A stretch of 60,000 nucleotides of DNA from Prorocentrum cordatum (lineage: Eukaryota > Sar > Dinophyceae > Prorocentrales > Prorocentraceae), in the NCBI GenBank assembly GCA_963575745.1, contig CAUYUJ010002703.1, positions 7,501-67,500 of the forward strand. Direction: 5' to 3'. Shown here piece by piece: positions 1 through 10,905 of this stretch. The notes beneath the pieces were generated by a model. It made no database searches. It was not told where the DNA came from and worked only from the letters and a program-made list of their open reading frames with translations. Both the position numbers and the translations under genes were made by a program. The stretch's first letter is position 1. The number at the start of each line of letters is the position of its first letter.

Positions 1-540
1 CCTCGGAAAGCTCCTGGCGAGGCACAGCTGCCGGAACGAACCCCGAGGCGGGAAACGTGACAAGACGTCCGAAAACCTCGATCCGCCGAGGCATCCCCCC
101 CCCCCTGCCACAGGACCGAGCCGCCTGTGACCAGCACTCCCACGGTGTCCCCCTCCCGGAGGCAGCGGGGGTCCCAGTCGATGGGGCTGAGCTGCTGGGC
201 CACTGGGTCCCACATCTGCCCGTCGTACCTACGGACGGGGCAGCATGCACCACTGGCGCGTGCAGCCTCTCATACCCCTCTTCCCAAAGAGAACAGTGGG
301 GAGGGAGCGCGAAGCGAGGGAGGGCGAATGGTAAGCCTCATCATATGGCGACTACGAAGAGTAATACGAAGAACGCAGCACAGAGGCGCGCCGTGGTTCA
401 AGATTCTCTCAAGTCCTGGGCGGGTAGCGGCCTACACAGGCCAGTACACGAAACTTAAATCTCAAGCGCTTTTTCACAATGGAGGGCGACTGGCAGGCGG
501 GGGTGGAACAGGAGGGAAGGGGGGCGATACTGTAGATTCA

Positions 541-628
541 CACACATTCACACTAACATTCACATTCATATCCACATTCACATCCACATTCACCCACACA
601 CACATGCAGACACAACACACAATACACA
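541..628 (+). repeat. CACATT-type degenerate microsatellite
   Basis: Imperfect repeats of CACATT and CACACA. No gene is visible in 1-540; the short open frames there show no coding character. Confidence 0.7.
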
Positions 629-738
629 CATGAAACATGGTCACCCCACCTCGGGAGCGGACCAAGAAGGACAGGGGAGGAGGCAGACGGTGGAGCGGGA
701 GAATGAACGAGAGCAGTGGTCGAGACCCGGGACAGGCA

Positions 739-1010
739 AATGTCAAGCTAGACTCCCAAGAGGCCCCCAGGCGGCCCCCAAGCGGCCACAAAGAGGCCCC
801 AAGAGGCACCCGAGACGTCCAAAGAGGCTCTGAAAACCGCGAAGAGGTGACGTCCCAAGAGACCTCCAAGGGGCCCCTAAGGCGCCCCAAGAGGCCCCGA
901 AGAGCCGCTGGGAGGCCCCCAGGAGGCCTCAAGAGGTCTCCGAGAGACCCCGAGGGACATCCCAAGAGGCTCCCAAGAGGCTTCCAAAGAAGCGCCCGGC
1001 CCGCGGAAAC
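739..1010 (+). repeat. Degenerate decamer repeat, AAGAGGCCCC type
   Basis: About 25 imperfect copies of an 8-12 bp unit (AAGAGGCCCC, CCAAGAGG). Related tracts, in one orientation or the other, occur at 11165-11260, 11515-11790, 14310-14560, 26270-26870, 50140-50235 and 50740-51075. Confidence 0.75.
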
Positions 1011-1204
1011 GCTCGGAAAACTCCAAATCATGCCGCGCTGCCGCGAGAAGGGCAGCTCCCCGGGGCATCGCGCCTGGATGGGCTAGTGGGGATGCGCGAA
1101 GCGTTAAGTGCTCCTTTTTGACCCAGTGGCTGGGGTGTTCGAGAGGACGACCCGCCCCCGGTGGGACCGTCCGCATGCGTCCCACACGCCCAATTCGGCA
1201 TTTT

Positions 1205-1256
1205 CACACATACACAAACAAACAAACAAACAAACAAACAAACACACACACACACA
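1205..1256 (+). repeat. (AAAC)n and (CA)n microsatellite
   Basis: Seven or more AAAC units followed by CACA, directly in front of the 80-100 bp minisatellite. Confidence 0.9.
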
Positions 1257-1790
1257 ACAGCGCTTCGTGGCCCCATAGAGAGCCCCACCGAAGGCACTAG
1301 TGGGAGGACCGCCCGCACGCGTCCCACACACCCAATGTGGCATTTTCACTAACCCAGTACAGCGCTTCGTGGCCCCATGGGGAGCGCTTCGTGGCCCCAT
1401 AGGAAGCTCCACCGAAGCCCCCAGTGGGACCGCCCGCATGCGCCCCGAAAACAGAATTTTGCATTTTCGCTCACCCGATACAGCGCTGCGTGGCCCCATA
1501 GGGAGCTCCACCGAAGCCCCCAGTTGGACCGCCCGCATGCATCCCACACACCCACCCGGTACAACGTTTCGTGGCCCCATAGGAAGCTCCACCGCGGCCC
1601 CCAGTGGGACCGTCCGCAGGCGTCCCGAAAACAGAATTTGGCATTTTCACTCACCCAGTACAGCGATGCGTGGCCCCATTGGGAGCTCCACCGACGGCCC
1701 CAGTGCTACCGCCCGCACGCGTCCCCCCCCACTCAGTGCAGCGCTTCGTGGCCTCATAGGGCGATTCACCGAAGGAGTTATTCACAATTG
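1257..1790 (+). repeat. Minisatellite, 80-100 bp unit, block 1
   Basis: Seven units, each starting near CAGCGCTTCGTGGCCCCATA (about 1257, 1361, 1382, 1480, 1561, 1659, 1739), followed by GGAGCTCCACCGAAG and a CCGCCCGCATGCGTCCC segment. One unit is a short partial copy. Both blocks end in a shared flank with CACAACTGCATATGGTT. Confidence 0.85.
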
Positions 1791-1875
1791 CGGTACCCAC
1801 AACTGCATATGGTTGGGTCCTTCGCCAGGAAAGTGCTTTCGACGAGAAGCCCCCACTGGCACTCCCCCACTGTCT

Positions 1876-1879
1876 CTCC

Positions 1880-1945
<66 letters not shown>
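1876..1945 (+). repeat. (TCG)n microsatellite
   Basis: About 22 uninterrupted TCG units between the two minisatellite blocks. The long Arg, Ser or Asp ORFs here are translation artefacts. Confidence 0.95.
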
Positions 1946-2204
1946 TGGCACTCCCCCACTCCGCTGGCACTCCCTCCTCCTCATCCTCGTCGTCGTCTTC
2001 CGGGTCGGCGGCACTGGCCGTAAGGCATTCACACTTTCAAGAAAAAACGCCGGCGTGGTTTTTCCCAAGCACCCTGTGGTGTTGGATCCTCGAGTTGACG
2101 AGACACCGCCCTGCGTCTCTCACCTCCCGACCGCCTCCCCCTCCTCCATCCTCCCTCGTCTTCCCTCCTCGCCTCTGCCCTCCTCCCCCTCAGCACGCGG
2201 TTCC

Positions 2205-2715
2205 CCCACCCATTACAGCGTTTGGTGGCCCCAGAGGGAGCTCCACTCCGCCGAATGTCCCAGCGCTGCCGCCCGCAGGCGTCCGCCACACCCAGTACAG
2301 CGTGCCGTGGCCCCATAGGGAGCCCCACCGAAGGTCCCAGGACTACCGCCCGCATGCGTCTCCTCCACACCCAATACAACACTCCGTGGCCCCATAGTGA
2401 AATCCATCGCAGGTCCCAGTGCTACCGCCCGCATGCGTCCGCCACACACACACACTCAGTACAGCGCTGCGTGGTCCAAGAGAAGGCCCCAGTGGCAAAG
2501 TTCACGTGCGTTGCCCCCACCCAGTATAGCGCTTCGTGGCCACATAGGGAGCTCGACCGAAGGCCCCAATGGCAAAAATCGCATGCGTCTCCCCCACCCA
2601 GTACAGCGCTCCGTAACCCCATAAGGAGCTCCACCGGAAGCCCCAGTGGTAAAATTCGCATCCGTCTCCTCCGCCCAGTACAGCGTTTCGCGGCCTATAG
2701 GGAGCTCCACCGAAA
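2205..2715 (+). repeat. Minisatellite, 80-100 bp unit, block 2
   Basis: Seven further units at about 2214, 2296, 2377, 2460, 2524, 2604 and 2680, more diverged than block 1 and ending in the same CACAACTGCATATGGTT flank. Confidence 0.85.
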
Positions 2716-3029
2716 ACGGTACCCATAACTGCGGAACTCACAACTGCATATGGTTCGGTCCGTCGCCAGGCGAGTTCATGACTCCAACGGGTCTCGCCCT
2801 CACCATTGCCGCGTTCTCCACCTCGCCGTCGACGTCGTCGTCGTCGTCGTCGTCATATCATTGTCGTTGTGGTTCGTGTGTGCCGTCTCACTGTTCGAAC
2901 GCGCCATTTGCGGCGGAGCGTGCCTTCCCTTTTTTCTGCCAACTCTGACGTGCACGGCTTTTCTTTCCTTCTTCTTTTTTCTCTGTCTCTCTCTCTCTCT
3001 CTTTCTCTTCAGAGGGTCTCCAGACGGAG

Positions 3030-3165
3030 TCTGCTTCTTAGAAGGCGCCGGCCCTGCATCTACAGACGAGGCCTGGCCCATTCTAAGAAGCAGGGGTGCT
3101 TCTGGGAAGCCTCCCCCCCTCCCCTATCTCCTTGTGCGCGCCGCCTAAGTGCGGGCACATGGGGC
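3030..3165 (+). repeat. Dispersed repeat family K (CTTCTTAGAAGG type)
   Basis: Contains GCTTCTTAGAAGGCGCC and ATTCTAAGAAGCAGGGG. A related copy sits at 33094-33215, and similar CTTCTGAGAAGG-rich sequences occur at 3430-3557, 17395-17700 and 38335-38480. The 3430-3557 and 38335-38480 copies each lie just beyond an exon or candidate exon on the minus strand. Confidence 0.6.
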
Positions 3166-3557
3166 TCTCATCTTTCCGGGGGGCGCCGCGCGCAGCGACG
3201 CATCATGCGCGTAGTGGCCTTTGGGGGCAGGAGACCTGGGACAAGCGAGAGAGAGAGAGAGAGAGAGCGCTGCCACCTCCGTGACGCATCTTTGATCTGT
3301 ATTCCCCTTCCTTCTTCTCCTCGTCCTGCTCTTCGTCCTGCTCCTAGTCCTCCCACATGCCCCCCTTGAGCGTGGCCGAGATTCGGCGGCCAGCCTGGGG
3401 GGAAATCAGGGGGGCGGGCCATCTCAGAAGGCTCGGAAGTCCGTCTGCCTTCCGCAAGGTTTTCTGAGCCTTCCCCGAAAACACAGAAACCTTCTCAGAA
3501 GGCCGGAGGGCTTCTGAGAAACCCCGCCGCCTTCTGAGAAGGCCTCCTCCTTCTCAC

Positions 3558-3615
3558 TTCCCCCCCTGGATGGCCGCCGAGAGATGGCCCCCCCCCCCGG
3601 TCGCCCTCCGCTCGG
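3558..3615 (-). CDS. Possible exon 22 (speculative)
   Basis: If the intron starts at the GTAAGAG of 4298 and ends at the TAG of the DM1 end at 3613-3618, this segment joins in frame (ERRATGGGGHLSAAIQGG) and reaches a good donor (GGAA|GTGAGA). Codons are less biased and no NHR-like pattern continues, so this may be chance. Confidence 0.2.
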
Positions 3616-3740
3616 CTACACGTACGAGTGACCCTGGGAAAGAGGGACCTGTGGTGGCCAGCTTTACGTGCGGCGTGAGGGGCCCAGACCCAGGTGCGCA
3701 AGCCGCTGCTGTCGCGTACAGTGGGGGCCTGACCACAAGA
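3613..3740 (+). mobile_element. DM1 element, left part
   Basis: Begins with the DM1 terminal repeat CGGCTACACGTACGAGTGAC and continues about 120 bp into the DM1 body. The matching right end is at 4262-4307, so one DM1 copy may have been split by later insertions, including the DM2 element at 4068-4261. Confidence 0.55.
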
Positions 3741-4067
3741 AACCTTCCACGAGAAACCCAACCCCGAGACCCCAGGACGTCAATTGTTTTGTGGTGTGAG
3801 AACGTCACGATTTCCATCGCGAGATAATCGAAACTCAAGAAGCCCAGGGCACCCTGGAGGCAAGGAGGGTGTTTCTTGGCATGGGTCTCCACCATCGACC
3901 ATGTCTCGGCGATCCGGGGACGCCAGGCGAGGGTTGAGGGGTTCACGGAGGTACAGGTCGCAGGCCGCCGCGCCACACTGAGTCCAGCCCCGTGCTGCTC
4001 GATGGCGATCGTCGCGGTGTCAGCGCGGCTCCGCCGAGCGCGAAAGAGGACGCCAGTGGGCCCGCAC

Positions 4068-4261
4068 TCGGGGGCGGCCAAGAGGGGGGCGTCCAGGAGG
4101 GGGGGGGGCGCAAATCATGGCCGGCGTCATGTGCGCGGCCCAAGGGCGGGGGGGGGGACTTATTGAAATAAGAAGAGGCGCCATGAAATCTGGGGAGATA
4201 TCGTGGCCCACGCCATGATATCCCCCCCCCTAATCATCACCCCGCTCTTAGCCGCCCCCGA
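4068..4261 (+). mobile_element. DM2 inverted-repeat element, copy 1
   Basis: Runs from TCGGGGGCGGCC to GCCGCCCCCGA, 194 bp, with the five bases CGCAC on both sides as a likely target duplication. The interior carries a perfect hairpin (ATATCATGGC/GCCATGATAT, one base changed in this copy). It appears to be inserted in a DM1 element. Five copies occur in the window. Confidence 0.75.
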
Positions 4262-4307
4262 CGCACCAAAGGTCACTCCGGCGAAAGGTCACTCTTACGC
4301 GCAGCCG
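4262..4307 (+). mobile_element. DM1 element, right end
   Basis: AAAGGTCACTCCGGCGAAAG through to GCAGCCG, the inverted counterpart of the DM1 left end. On the minus strand it begins GCTGCGCGTAAGAGTGACC and contains a consensus 5' splice donor (GTAAGAG) right after exon 21. Confidence 0.65.
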
Positions 4308-4425
4308 ATCCGGTCGCGGGGCACCCCATCGCCCACGTCTCGGGTATGTGCTCCGCCGTGGGCGGGTCCAGGCGCACGCCGGCAGGCGCGGTGGCGGTCA
4401 CCCCGAGCGTCAGACCGTCGGGCGC
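4299..4425 (-). CDS. Exon 21: second half of the NHR-like domain
   Basis: The acceptor is GGCGAG|GCGCCC. It reads APDGLTLGVTATAPAGVRLD and then PTAEHIPETWAMG. The G-x-T-x-G-V-T-x-x-x-P and ...P-x-T-W-x-M pattern is typical of NHR domains. The 3' edge is uncertain: a consensus donor GTAAGAG at 4298 lies in the terminal repeat of a DM1 fragment (frame open to that point), and a GT also occurs just after the ATGGG at 4325. The next exon was not identified with confidence. Confidence 0.65.
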
Positions 4426-4716
<291 letters not shown>

Positions 4717-4752
4717 CTCGTCCGGGTCGGGGCGCACCTCCGTCACCTCCAC
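4717..4752 (-). CDS. Exon 20: NHR-like domain, 12-codon middle exon
   Basis: Reads VEVTEVRPDPDE exactly between GCCGAG|GTGGAG and GACGAG|GCGCCC. Joined to exon 19 it gives YFE-VEVTEV, the expected strand-turn of an NHR or SPRY sandwich. Fourteen bases (CGAGGCGCCCGACG) at its donor recur at the exon 21 acceptor, the longest boundary repeat in the gene. Confidence 0.68.
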
Positions 4753-5224
4753 CTCGGCCAAGGGGGGAAAGGGGCCAACCCGAGATCATGACCAGGGGGG
4801 GGGAGGGAGGGAAGGCGCCCACCGTGAGACCCTGGCGCCCCAAGTGGTTCGAGCTGGGCGCGTTTTCGCCAGGTCTTGGCCCCGGGGCCCTCGCAGATCG
4901 ATACGGCTCGAGGAATCTGTCGCCGCGCCGTCTGGTTTTGACCCACCCAAATGGACGACGCTGACACCACGGCAAGCCCACTGCAAACCCTGCCCCCCGC
5001 GTCCCAAATAGACGAGACCAGCGCCGCGGCAAACTTCACGGCAAACCCACCGCGCCCGAGGCGGCGTTTGCCCTGGTGGCCACGGCGCCCTCCCCAAGAC
5101 GCACGGGCGCGCGCCGGAACGAACGGCGCGGCGACAGATGGCGCAGGAAGATGGGGCCTCGGGCTGTGATGTTGCACGATGTCTCAATTTCTTCGCGCCG
5201 GCGGCTCTCGGGGGAGGAGGGGCC

Positions 5225-5395
5225 AAGCCCTCCTCGGCCTCGATCCTCGAGCCTTCGCCCCGATCCTCGGTTCTCCGCCATGGCACTCGGCCCTCTGCCC
5301 CGATCCTCGAGCCTCCCTCGATCCTCGGCCCCGATCCTCAGTCCTCCGCCATGGTCCTCGATCCTCCGCCCCGATCCTCGCCCTCCGCCTCGGCG
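5225..5395 (+). repeat. GATCCTCG-type minisatellite
   Basis: Repeated CGATCCTCG/CCCCGATCCTCGG with a 71 bp higher unit (TCCGCCATGG at about 5274 and 5345). Confidence 0.7.
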
Positions 5396-5624
5396 AGGGG
5401 CGGGGGTGTGCGGGCGGGGTGGAGCGGAGGGGAGGGGGGGGGGAGGGGTGAAAGGGCAAGCTAGGTGCGCTCGCGTCATATCTGACGTCCTACCCCTCCC
5501 TCCCATCCCTTACCATGGCGCTGATTTTCTCTATCCGCGGACGCGTGTCGTAGCGGACCTGTGGCTCCGCGCGCGCGTGCGTAGTGGGTGGTGGTGCGCG
5601 TGCGTGCGTGCGTGCGTGTGTGCG

Positions 5625-5830
5625 TGGTTGTGGTGGTGGTGGTGGTGGTGGTGGTGGTGGTGGTGGTGGTGGTGGTGTGTCGTGCTGCTGGTGGTGGTGG
5701 TGGTGGTGGTGGTGGTGGTGGTGGTGTGGTGGTGGTTGTGGTGGTGGTGGTGGTGGTGGTGGTGGTGGTGGTGGTGGTGCGGCGCGGTGGTGGCGGGTGG
5801 TGGCGGGTGGTGGTGGTGCGGCGCGGTGGT
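5625..5830 (+). repeat. (GGT)n microsatellite tracts
   Basis: Three long GGT runs with short interruptions (GTGTCGTGCTGCT; TGGTTGTGG), preceded by GTGCGTGCGTGC. Confidence 0.95.
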
Positions 5831-6244
5831 GGCGGGCGGATGGGACGCGCGAGAAAGAGGCCCGCGCTGGGGCGAGAACGCCATCCTGAACGACGGAGGC
5901 CAAACACCGATCCGAAAATGAGGCCCACGCTGCAGCGGGAGCACGATTCGGAACGATTCGGGAGCAGAAATGAAGCCGGCGCCTCAGCGAGAGCAGCATT
6001 TTGAAAAAAAACGCAGGCGAAAACCCAACTCCTGGGAATCCTGTGTGTAAAAAAAGAGTACGCGGGGGGCCATCGGGGGAAGAGGGAGAGTAGTATTCAT
6101 ATTGAGTAATTGTGGAGGGGCGGAGGGGGAGGAGGGGGGAAAGCGGGGAGGGCGGCGTGAGAAGGGCCGGGTGGGGAGGGAGGCCGATGAGGAGGACAAG
6201 CTATGACGGGGACACATGCATAGCAGGAGAAGGATGCGGAGGAG

Positions 6245-6385
6245 AAGCAGGGGGAGGTAGTAGGAGGAGGAGGAGCAGGCGGAGCAAGCGAAGGATGGAG
6301 AGGAGGAGGAGGAGGAGAGGAGGTGGAGAGGAGGAGGAGCAGGAGGAGGAGGAGGAGGAGGAGGAGGAGGAGGAGGAGGAGTGGG
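6245..6385 (+). repeat. (GAG)n microsatellite
   Basis: Imperfect then near-perfect GAG repeats. The flanks (5890-6240) show no gene. Confidence 0.9.
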
Positions 6386-6479
6386 GGGAGGGGGAAACCA
6401 AAGGGAGATGAGCGAGTAGCATGAACAAGATGACATGTTTTCCAACGGGACCCCACATCGTGTTACTAGCAATCTGCGT

Positions 6480-6690
6480 TGTGCAAGATATGCGGAGCAA
6501 TCTGCATGGTGCAATCTATGTGGTACAAAATATGCTGTGCAATCTATGTTGAGCAATCTAGGTTGTGCCACATATGTGGTGTGACCTATGTGGCGTAAGC
6601 TATGCGAAGCAATTTCTGTGGTGACTCTGTGGTGCAATCTACGTTGTGCAAATCACATGATAGGGTCTATGTGGTGCAGCCAATCACTTG
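6480..6690 (+). repeat. Degenerate GTGCAATCTATGTG tandem repeat
   Basis: About ten imperfect 18-22 bp units such as GTGCAATCTATGTTG. Similar short runs occur at 7985-8040 and 27705-27775, and reversed near 50630. Confidence 0.7.
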
Positions 6691-9513
6691 CTCAACTTGA
6701 AACTGTCCGATCCACTGCTCGTGCAAACATCCCTCCCTCCCACCCGCAACTTGGTCGCGAGACCTCTTCAGACCGTAACGGTGGGTACCAACTGGCCCTT
6801 GGCAACGACACCGACGCCCACGACGACAGCGACAACGACGACGACGACGACGCCGCCGACGACGACGACGCCTACACCGACGACGCCTATAACGACTTAG
6901 ACGACGACAACGACGACGACGACAACACCGACGACGACGACGCTGACGACGACGATGACAACGCCGACGACGACGACGACGACGCCAACGCCGACGACGA
7001 CGGCGACGAAGACGACGACGTCGCCAACGAAGACGACGACGACGAGGGAGGAGGGAGGACGACGACGCCGGCGACGAAATAGGAGGGACAACGACGAAAC
7101 GCCGACGAAGACGACGAGGGACGAAGGACGACCACGGCGACAACGACGACGGAAACGACGACGACGCCAAGACGACGACGACAACGAGGAAAGACAGAGG
7201 ACGACGACGGCGACGACAACGACGACGAGGGAGGAGGGAGGACGGCGCCGCCGACGACGACGACGACGACGCAAGAGCGCGCGCGCACGCTTGTGTTGAA
7301 AATCCGTTTTGCGAAACCTTGTGTTTTTTTGTATGCTTTTGGGAGACACGATTTCGAAATCCTTCCCAAACCTACGGTTTTGAAGGATTTCGGCATGCGC
7401 GCGCGACCACGCGCGCGTCTGCACTTCGTCCCATTTGTTGCAGAGGATTCTCGCGACGGCACGCGCGCAAGGGCGTTCGAAAGATTTCGACACGCGCGCG
7501 CGAAGCCCGTTTGGTAGTAGTAGTTTTTTTTTGAAATCTTGAAAAACCTATGGTTGTCTTAAGATTGCGCAAGAGCGCGTGCGTAAGCTTTTTTAGGCAA
7601 CCAGTGCTGCGAAACTATGTGCTTGTTTTATGTGTTAGGGGAACTCGGTTTTGAAATTCTTCCGAAACCGGAGGTTCTTGAAGGATTTCGGCATGCGCGC
7701 GCGACGACGCCCGCGTGTGCACTTCGTCAAATTGTTTGCAAGGGTTTCTTGAACACTTATGGATTTCGACAAACGAGAGCGCGCGCACAATATGCTTTGC
7801 AGAAGATGGCGGGGGGAGTGATACCGGCTTGGCTGGGATACTAAGAATTCACAATTAGGCGGGATAGCATGAATTCATATTTAGGAGGGACGATGGGGCA
7901 GAATCAGATGTAAATTGCAATACGAAAAGGTGGATCGTTAACTCCGGGTGGGGAATCTATTCTTCTTCTAGAAAGGAGAATGCATGTAGTGCTGACTATG
8001 TGCTGCGATCTATGCGGCGTAGCGTATGTGGTGCATTTCACTTTGACTGTCTTGAAGCTGCCATCTCCACTGCTCGTGCAAACATCCCACCCTCCCACCC
8101 GCAACTTGGTCGCAAGACCTTTTCAGACCGTGACGTTAGGTACCAAATGGCAATTGGCAACGTCACCGACACCGACAACGACAGCGACGACGACGCCGCC
8201 GACAACGACTACGACGACACCGACGACGACTCCTACGACTTCGACGACGACTTCGACGACGACGACGCCGATGACGACGCCGACGACGACAACGACGACG
8301 CCGACGACGACGACGCCAACGACTACGACGACGACGAAGACGACGACGACGGCGACGACGACGACGAAGATGACGACGCCGACGACGACGACGACGAAGA
8401 CGACGCCGACGACGCCGACGAAGACGACGCCGACGACGACGACGACGAAGACGACGACGACGACGTCGCCAACGAAGACGACGACGACGAGGGAGGACGG
8501 AGACGACCACGGCGACAACGACGACAACGACGAAGGAGGAGGGAGAACGACGACGACGCGAACGACGAAGACGGAGGGAGGACGGCGACGCCGACGACGA
8601 CAACGACGAGGGAGGAGGGAAGACAACGACGACGACGACGTCGACCACGGCGACGAAACAGGAGGGACGACGACGAGACGCCGACGACGGACGACGACGA
8701 CGACGACGAGGGAGGAGGAAGGTCGACCACAGCGACAACGACGACGGAAACGACGACGACGCCAAAGAGGACGACGACGACGACGACGACGCTGACGACA
8801 AAGAAAGAACGACGACGGCGACGACGACGACGAGGGAGGAGGGAGGACGGCGCCGACGACGACGACGTAAGGGCGCGCGCGCACGCTTGTGTTGAAAATC
8901 CGTTTGCGAAACCTTGTGATTTTGTGTGCTTTTGGGACACACGATTTTGAAATCCTTCCGAAACCAAAGGTTTTTGAAGGATTTCGGCATGCGCGCGCGA
9001 ACACGCGCGCGTCTGCACTTCGCCCCATTTTTTGCAGAGGGTTCTCGCGATGGCACGCGCGCAAGCGCGTTCGAAAGATTTCGACATGCGCGCGCGAAGC
9101 CCGTTTGGTAGTATGTTTTGGAAATAGTGAAAAACTCATGGTTTCTGAAGAATTCGCAAGAGCCCGCGCGTAAGTATTTTTAGGACATCAGTGTTGCGAA
9201 ACCCTGTGTTTTTGTATCCGAAACCGAGTGTTCTTGAAGGATTTCGGCATGCGCGCGCGACGACGCGCGCGTGTGCACTTCGTCCTATTCGTGGCAAGAG
9301 ATTCTTGAAAACTTGTGATTTTTGATCAACGAGAGTGCGCGCATAGTATTTTCTGCAGAGGATGGCGAGGGGAAGCGAGATCGGCCTAGCAGGGATAGTA
9401 TGAATTCATATTTCGGATGGACAATGGGGCATAATCATTTGTAAATAGCAATACGAAGAGGGGGTGCGTTAACTCGGGGGGTAGAGTGTATTCTTCTTCT
9501 AGAAAGGAGAATC
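6680..9513 (+). repeat. Tandem segmental duplication (about 1.35 kb unit, two copies)
   Basis: Unit 1 is about 6680-7980 and unit 2 about 8035-9513. Both start with CACTGCTCGTGCAAACATCC and CCACCCGCAACTTGGTCGC, contain a long ACG-rich tract, then two related 300 bp modules with TTTCGGCATGCGCGCGCGA (7390, 7686, 8982, 9240), and end with TATTCTTCTTCTAGAAAGGA. The tract is longer in unit 2. The many long ORFs here come from the trinucleotides. Confidence 0.85.
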
Positions 9514-9680
9514 TTTGCGGCAACAAGCCAGCGACGGGGCGGCGACGGGGAAGCGAGGGCGACAACATGGCCAGCAGACCGCCACACAGGCCCAGACGAC
9601 GGGCGGCGACGAGGCGGCGACGGGGCGGTGGCGGCGACAACATAGCCGCTGGACCGCCATACAGGCCCAGTTCTTTAGAC
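9505..9680 (+). repeat. GCGGCGACGGG repeat
   Basis: Two units of about 85 bp, each ending GACCGCCA(C/T)ACAGGCCCAG. Related GCGGCGACGGG sequence is at 28060-28160. Confidence 0.6.
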
Positions 9681-9799
9681 AAGAGATAAGATACCCATAA
9701 GTGTAAGCACGTTTTGGGGCAAATGAAGGTGCTGATTGTCGTGATGGGACATTCCTGAAGGGCGAACAGAACCCAGAAATCCCAAACCTCCATCCAACG

Positions 9800-9915
9800 C
9801 CCTCGGAGGAGAGGAGGAGGAGGAGGAGGAGGAGGAGGAGGACGAGGAGGAGGAGGAGGACGATCAGGACGAGGAGGACGAGGAGGCGGAGGAGGAGGAG
9901 GAAGAGGAGGAGGGC
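9800..9915 (+). repeat. (GAG)n tract abutting the exon 19 donor
   Basis: On the minus strand this is (CTC)n starting seven bases after the exon 19 donor GAG|GTGGCC. Confidence 0.9.
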
Positions 9916-9918
9916 CAC

Positions 9919-10071
9919 CTCGAAGTACAGGCCCGCGCGCCCCCGGGCCAGCGGCGCCCTGCTCAGCACCACCCCGTGCATGACGTCACCCCGGTCGTCC
10001 CGGTGGCGCACGGAGAGCCCGTCGCCCGAGACCTGCACGTAGTCCTGGGCGTCGGGGGTCAGGGCAGGCGC
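9919..10071 (-). CDS. Exon 19: first half of the NHR-like domain
   Basis: 51 codons. The acceptor is TCGGAG|GCGCC. It reads DYVQVSGDGLSVRHRDD and later MHGVVLSRAPLARGRAGLYF then E. The pattern (a strand with S-x-D-G, then G-V-V-L-S-R-A-P-L, then YFE) fits the start of a Neuralized homology repeat; the related SPRY fold is the alternative. The donor TTCGAG|GTGGCC shares CGAGGTGG with the exon 20 acceptor and runs into a (CTC)n tract. Confidence 0.72.
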
Positions 10072-10477
10072 CTCCGACCGCGCCGCGGGGCTGCGCCCCG
10101 ACACTTTGTGGGATACGGTTCTGGGGCGTCGGGCGTCGGCTCGCGGCGCGCCCGGGCGCGCCGGATTAATGAGCTGCATGTTCCCCCTCCCCCTCCTTCT
10201 CTCCTCCCCCTCTCTCTGCCACAGGGCGTTCCGAGGATGGTCGAAAAGTGCCCAGGAGGCTTCCCGGACATGCTTGTGTTGGCGTCGGGAATCAAATCAC
10301 GACGGGAGATGTTTGGCCGTTTTCGGTCTCTGGGGGCCTTCGCCAAGCCCTGGGGCCGTCAGCACACGACTAAGCCGGTTCCGGGGAAATGGTCGCGACT
10401 TCCGGGGGGCCCGTAATGAACAAATCAAGGCGTCGCGGCGTCGCACGTCTAGCTTCAGACCCTGACGGGTTCCTGAT

Positions 10478-10606
10478 CTTGCCATCGCTCGGACCCCAAT
10501 TCCCCGTGCATGCTCCCATTTCGCGCGTGCTTTTTGGCAAGATGATCCAGGTTGCTCCTCGATGGTCCCCACAGAGGAAAATCGCACACGTCCGAGCGAT
10601 GCCAAG
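10478..10606 (+). mobile_element. DM8 inverted-repeat element, copy 1
   Basis: Runs from CTTGCCATCGCTCGGAC to GTCCGAGCGATGCCAAG, 129 bp. A second copy is at 17764-17895, and a third with an insertion at 33243-33553. It lies in the intron between exons 18 and 19. Confidence 0.75.
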
Positions 10607-10730
10607 CCATCTGATGGTGGCGGCGGTGGCCTCCGTGACCAATCCACGAGTGGCCCCAGACCCTGGGTTCCTGATCCAATGGTTCCCTGCCCACTGCCCT
10701 CGCCGTATCTATCTGGGCCGACCGTAACTT

Positions 10731-10734
<4 letters not shown>

Positions 10735-10808
<74 letters not shown>

Positions 10809-10835
10809 GCGACGGCGGCGGTCGCCGTCGGCCGC
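10735..10835 (+). repeat. (GAC)n and (GGC)n tract
   Basis: ACG/GAC runs, then GCCGTC/CCG, about 70 bp from the exon 18 donor. Confidence 0.9.
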
Positions 10836-10905
10836 CGCCGCCGCCGCCCCCCTGCGAGGCGCCGCCCGCGGACGGGGCGGCGGCGGTGGCGGGTGCGGCA
10901 GGCGC

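Noticed and set aside
1104-2397. ORFs with repeated SxWPHREPHRR / MGPRS motifs
   Set aside because: The motif is the translated minisatellite unit; unit length varies between 64 and 104 bp, so no frame is kept.
8000-9139. Asp-rich and Arg/Ser-rich ORFs over 250 codons
   Set aside because: Products of the ACG trinucleotide tract, open in all frames.
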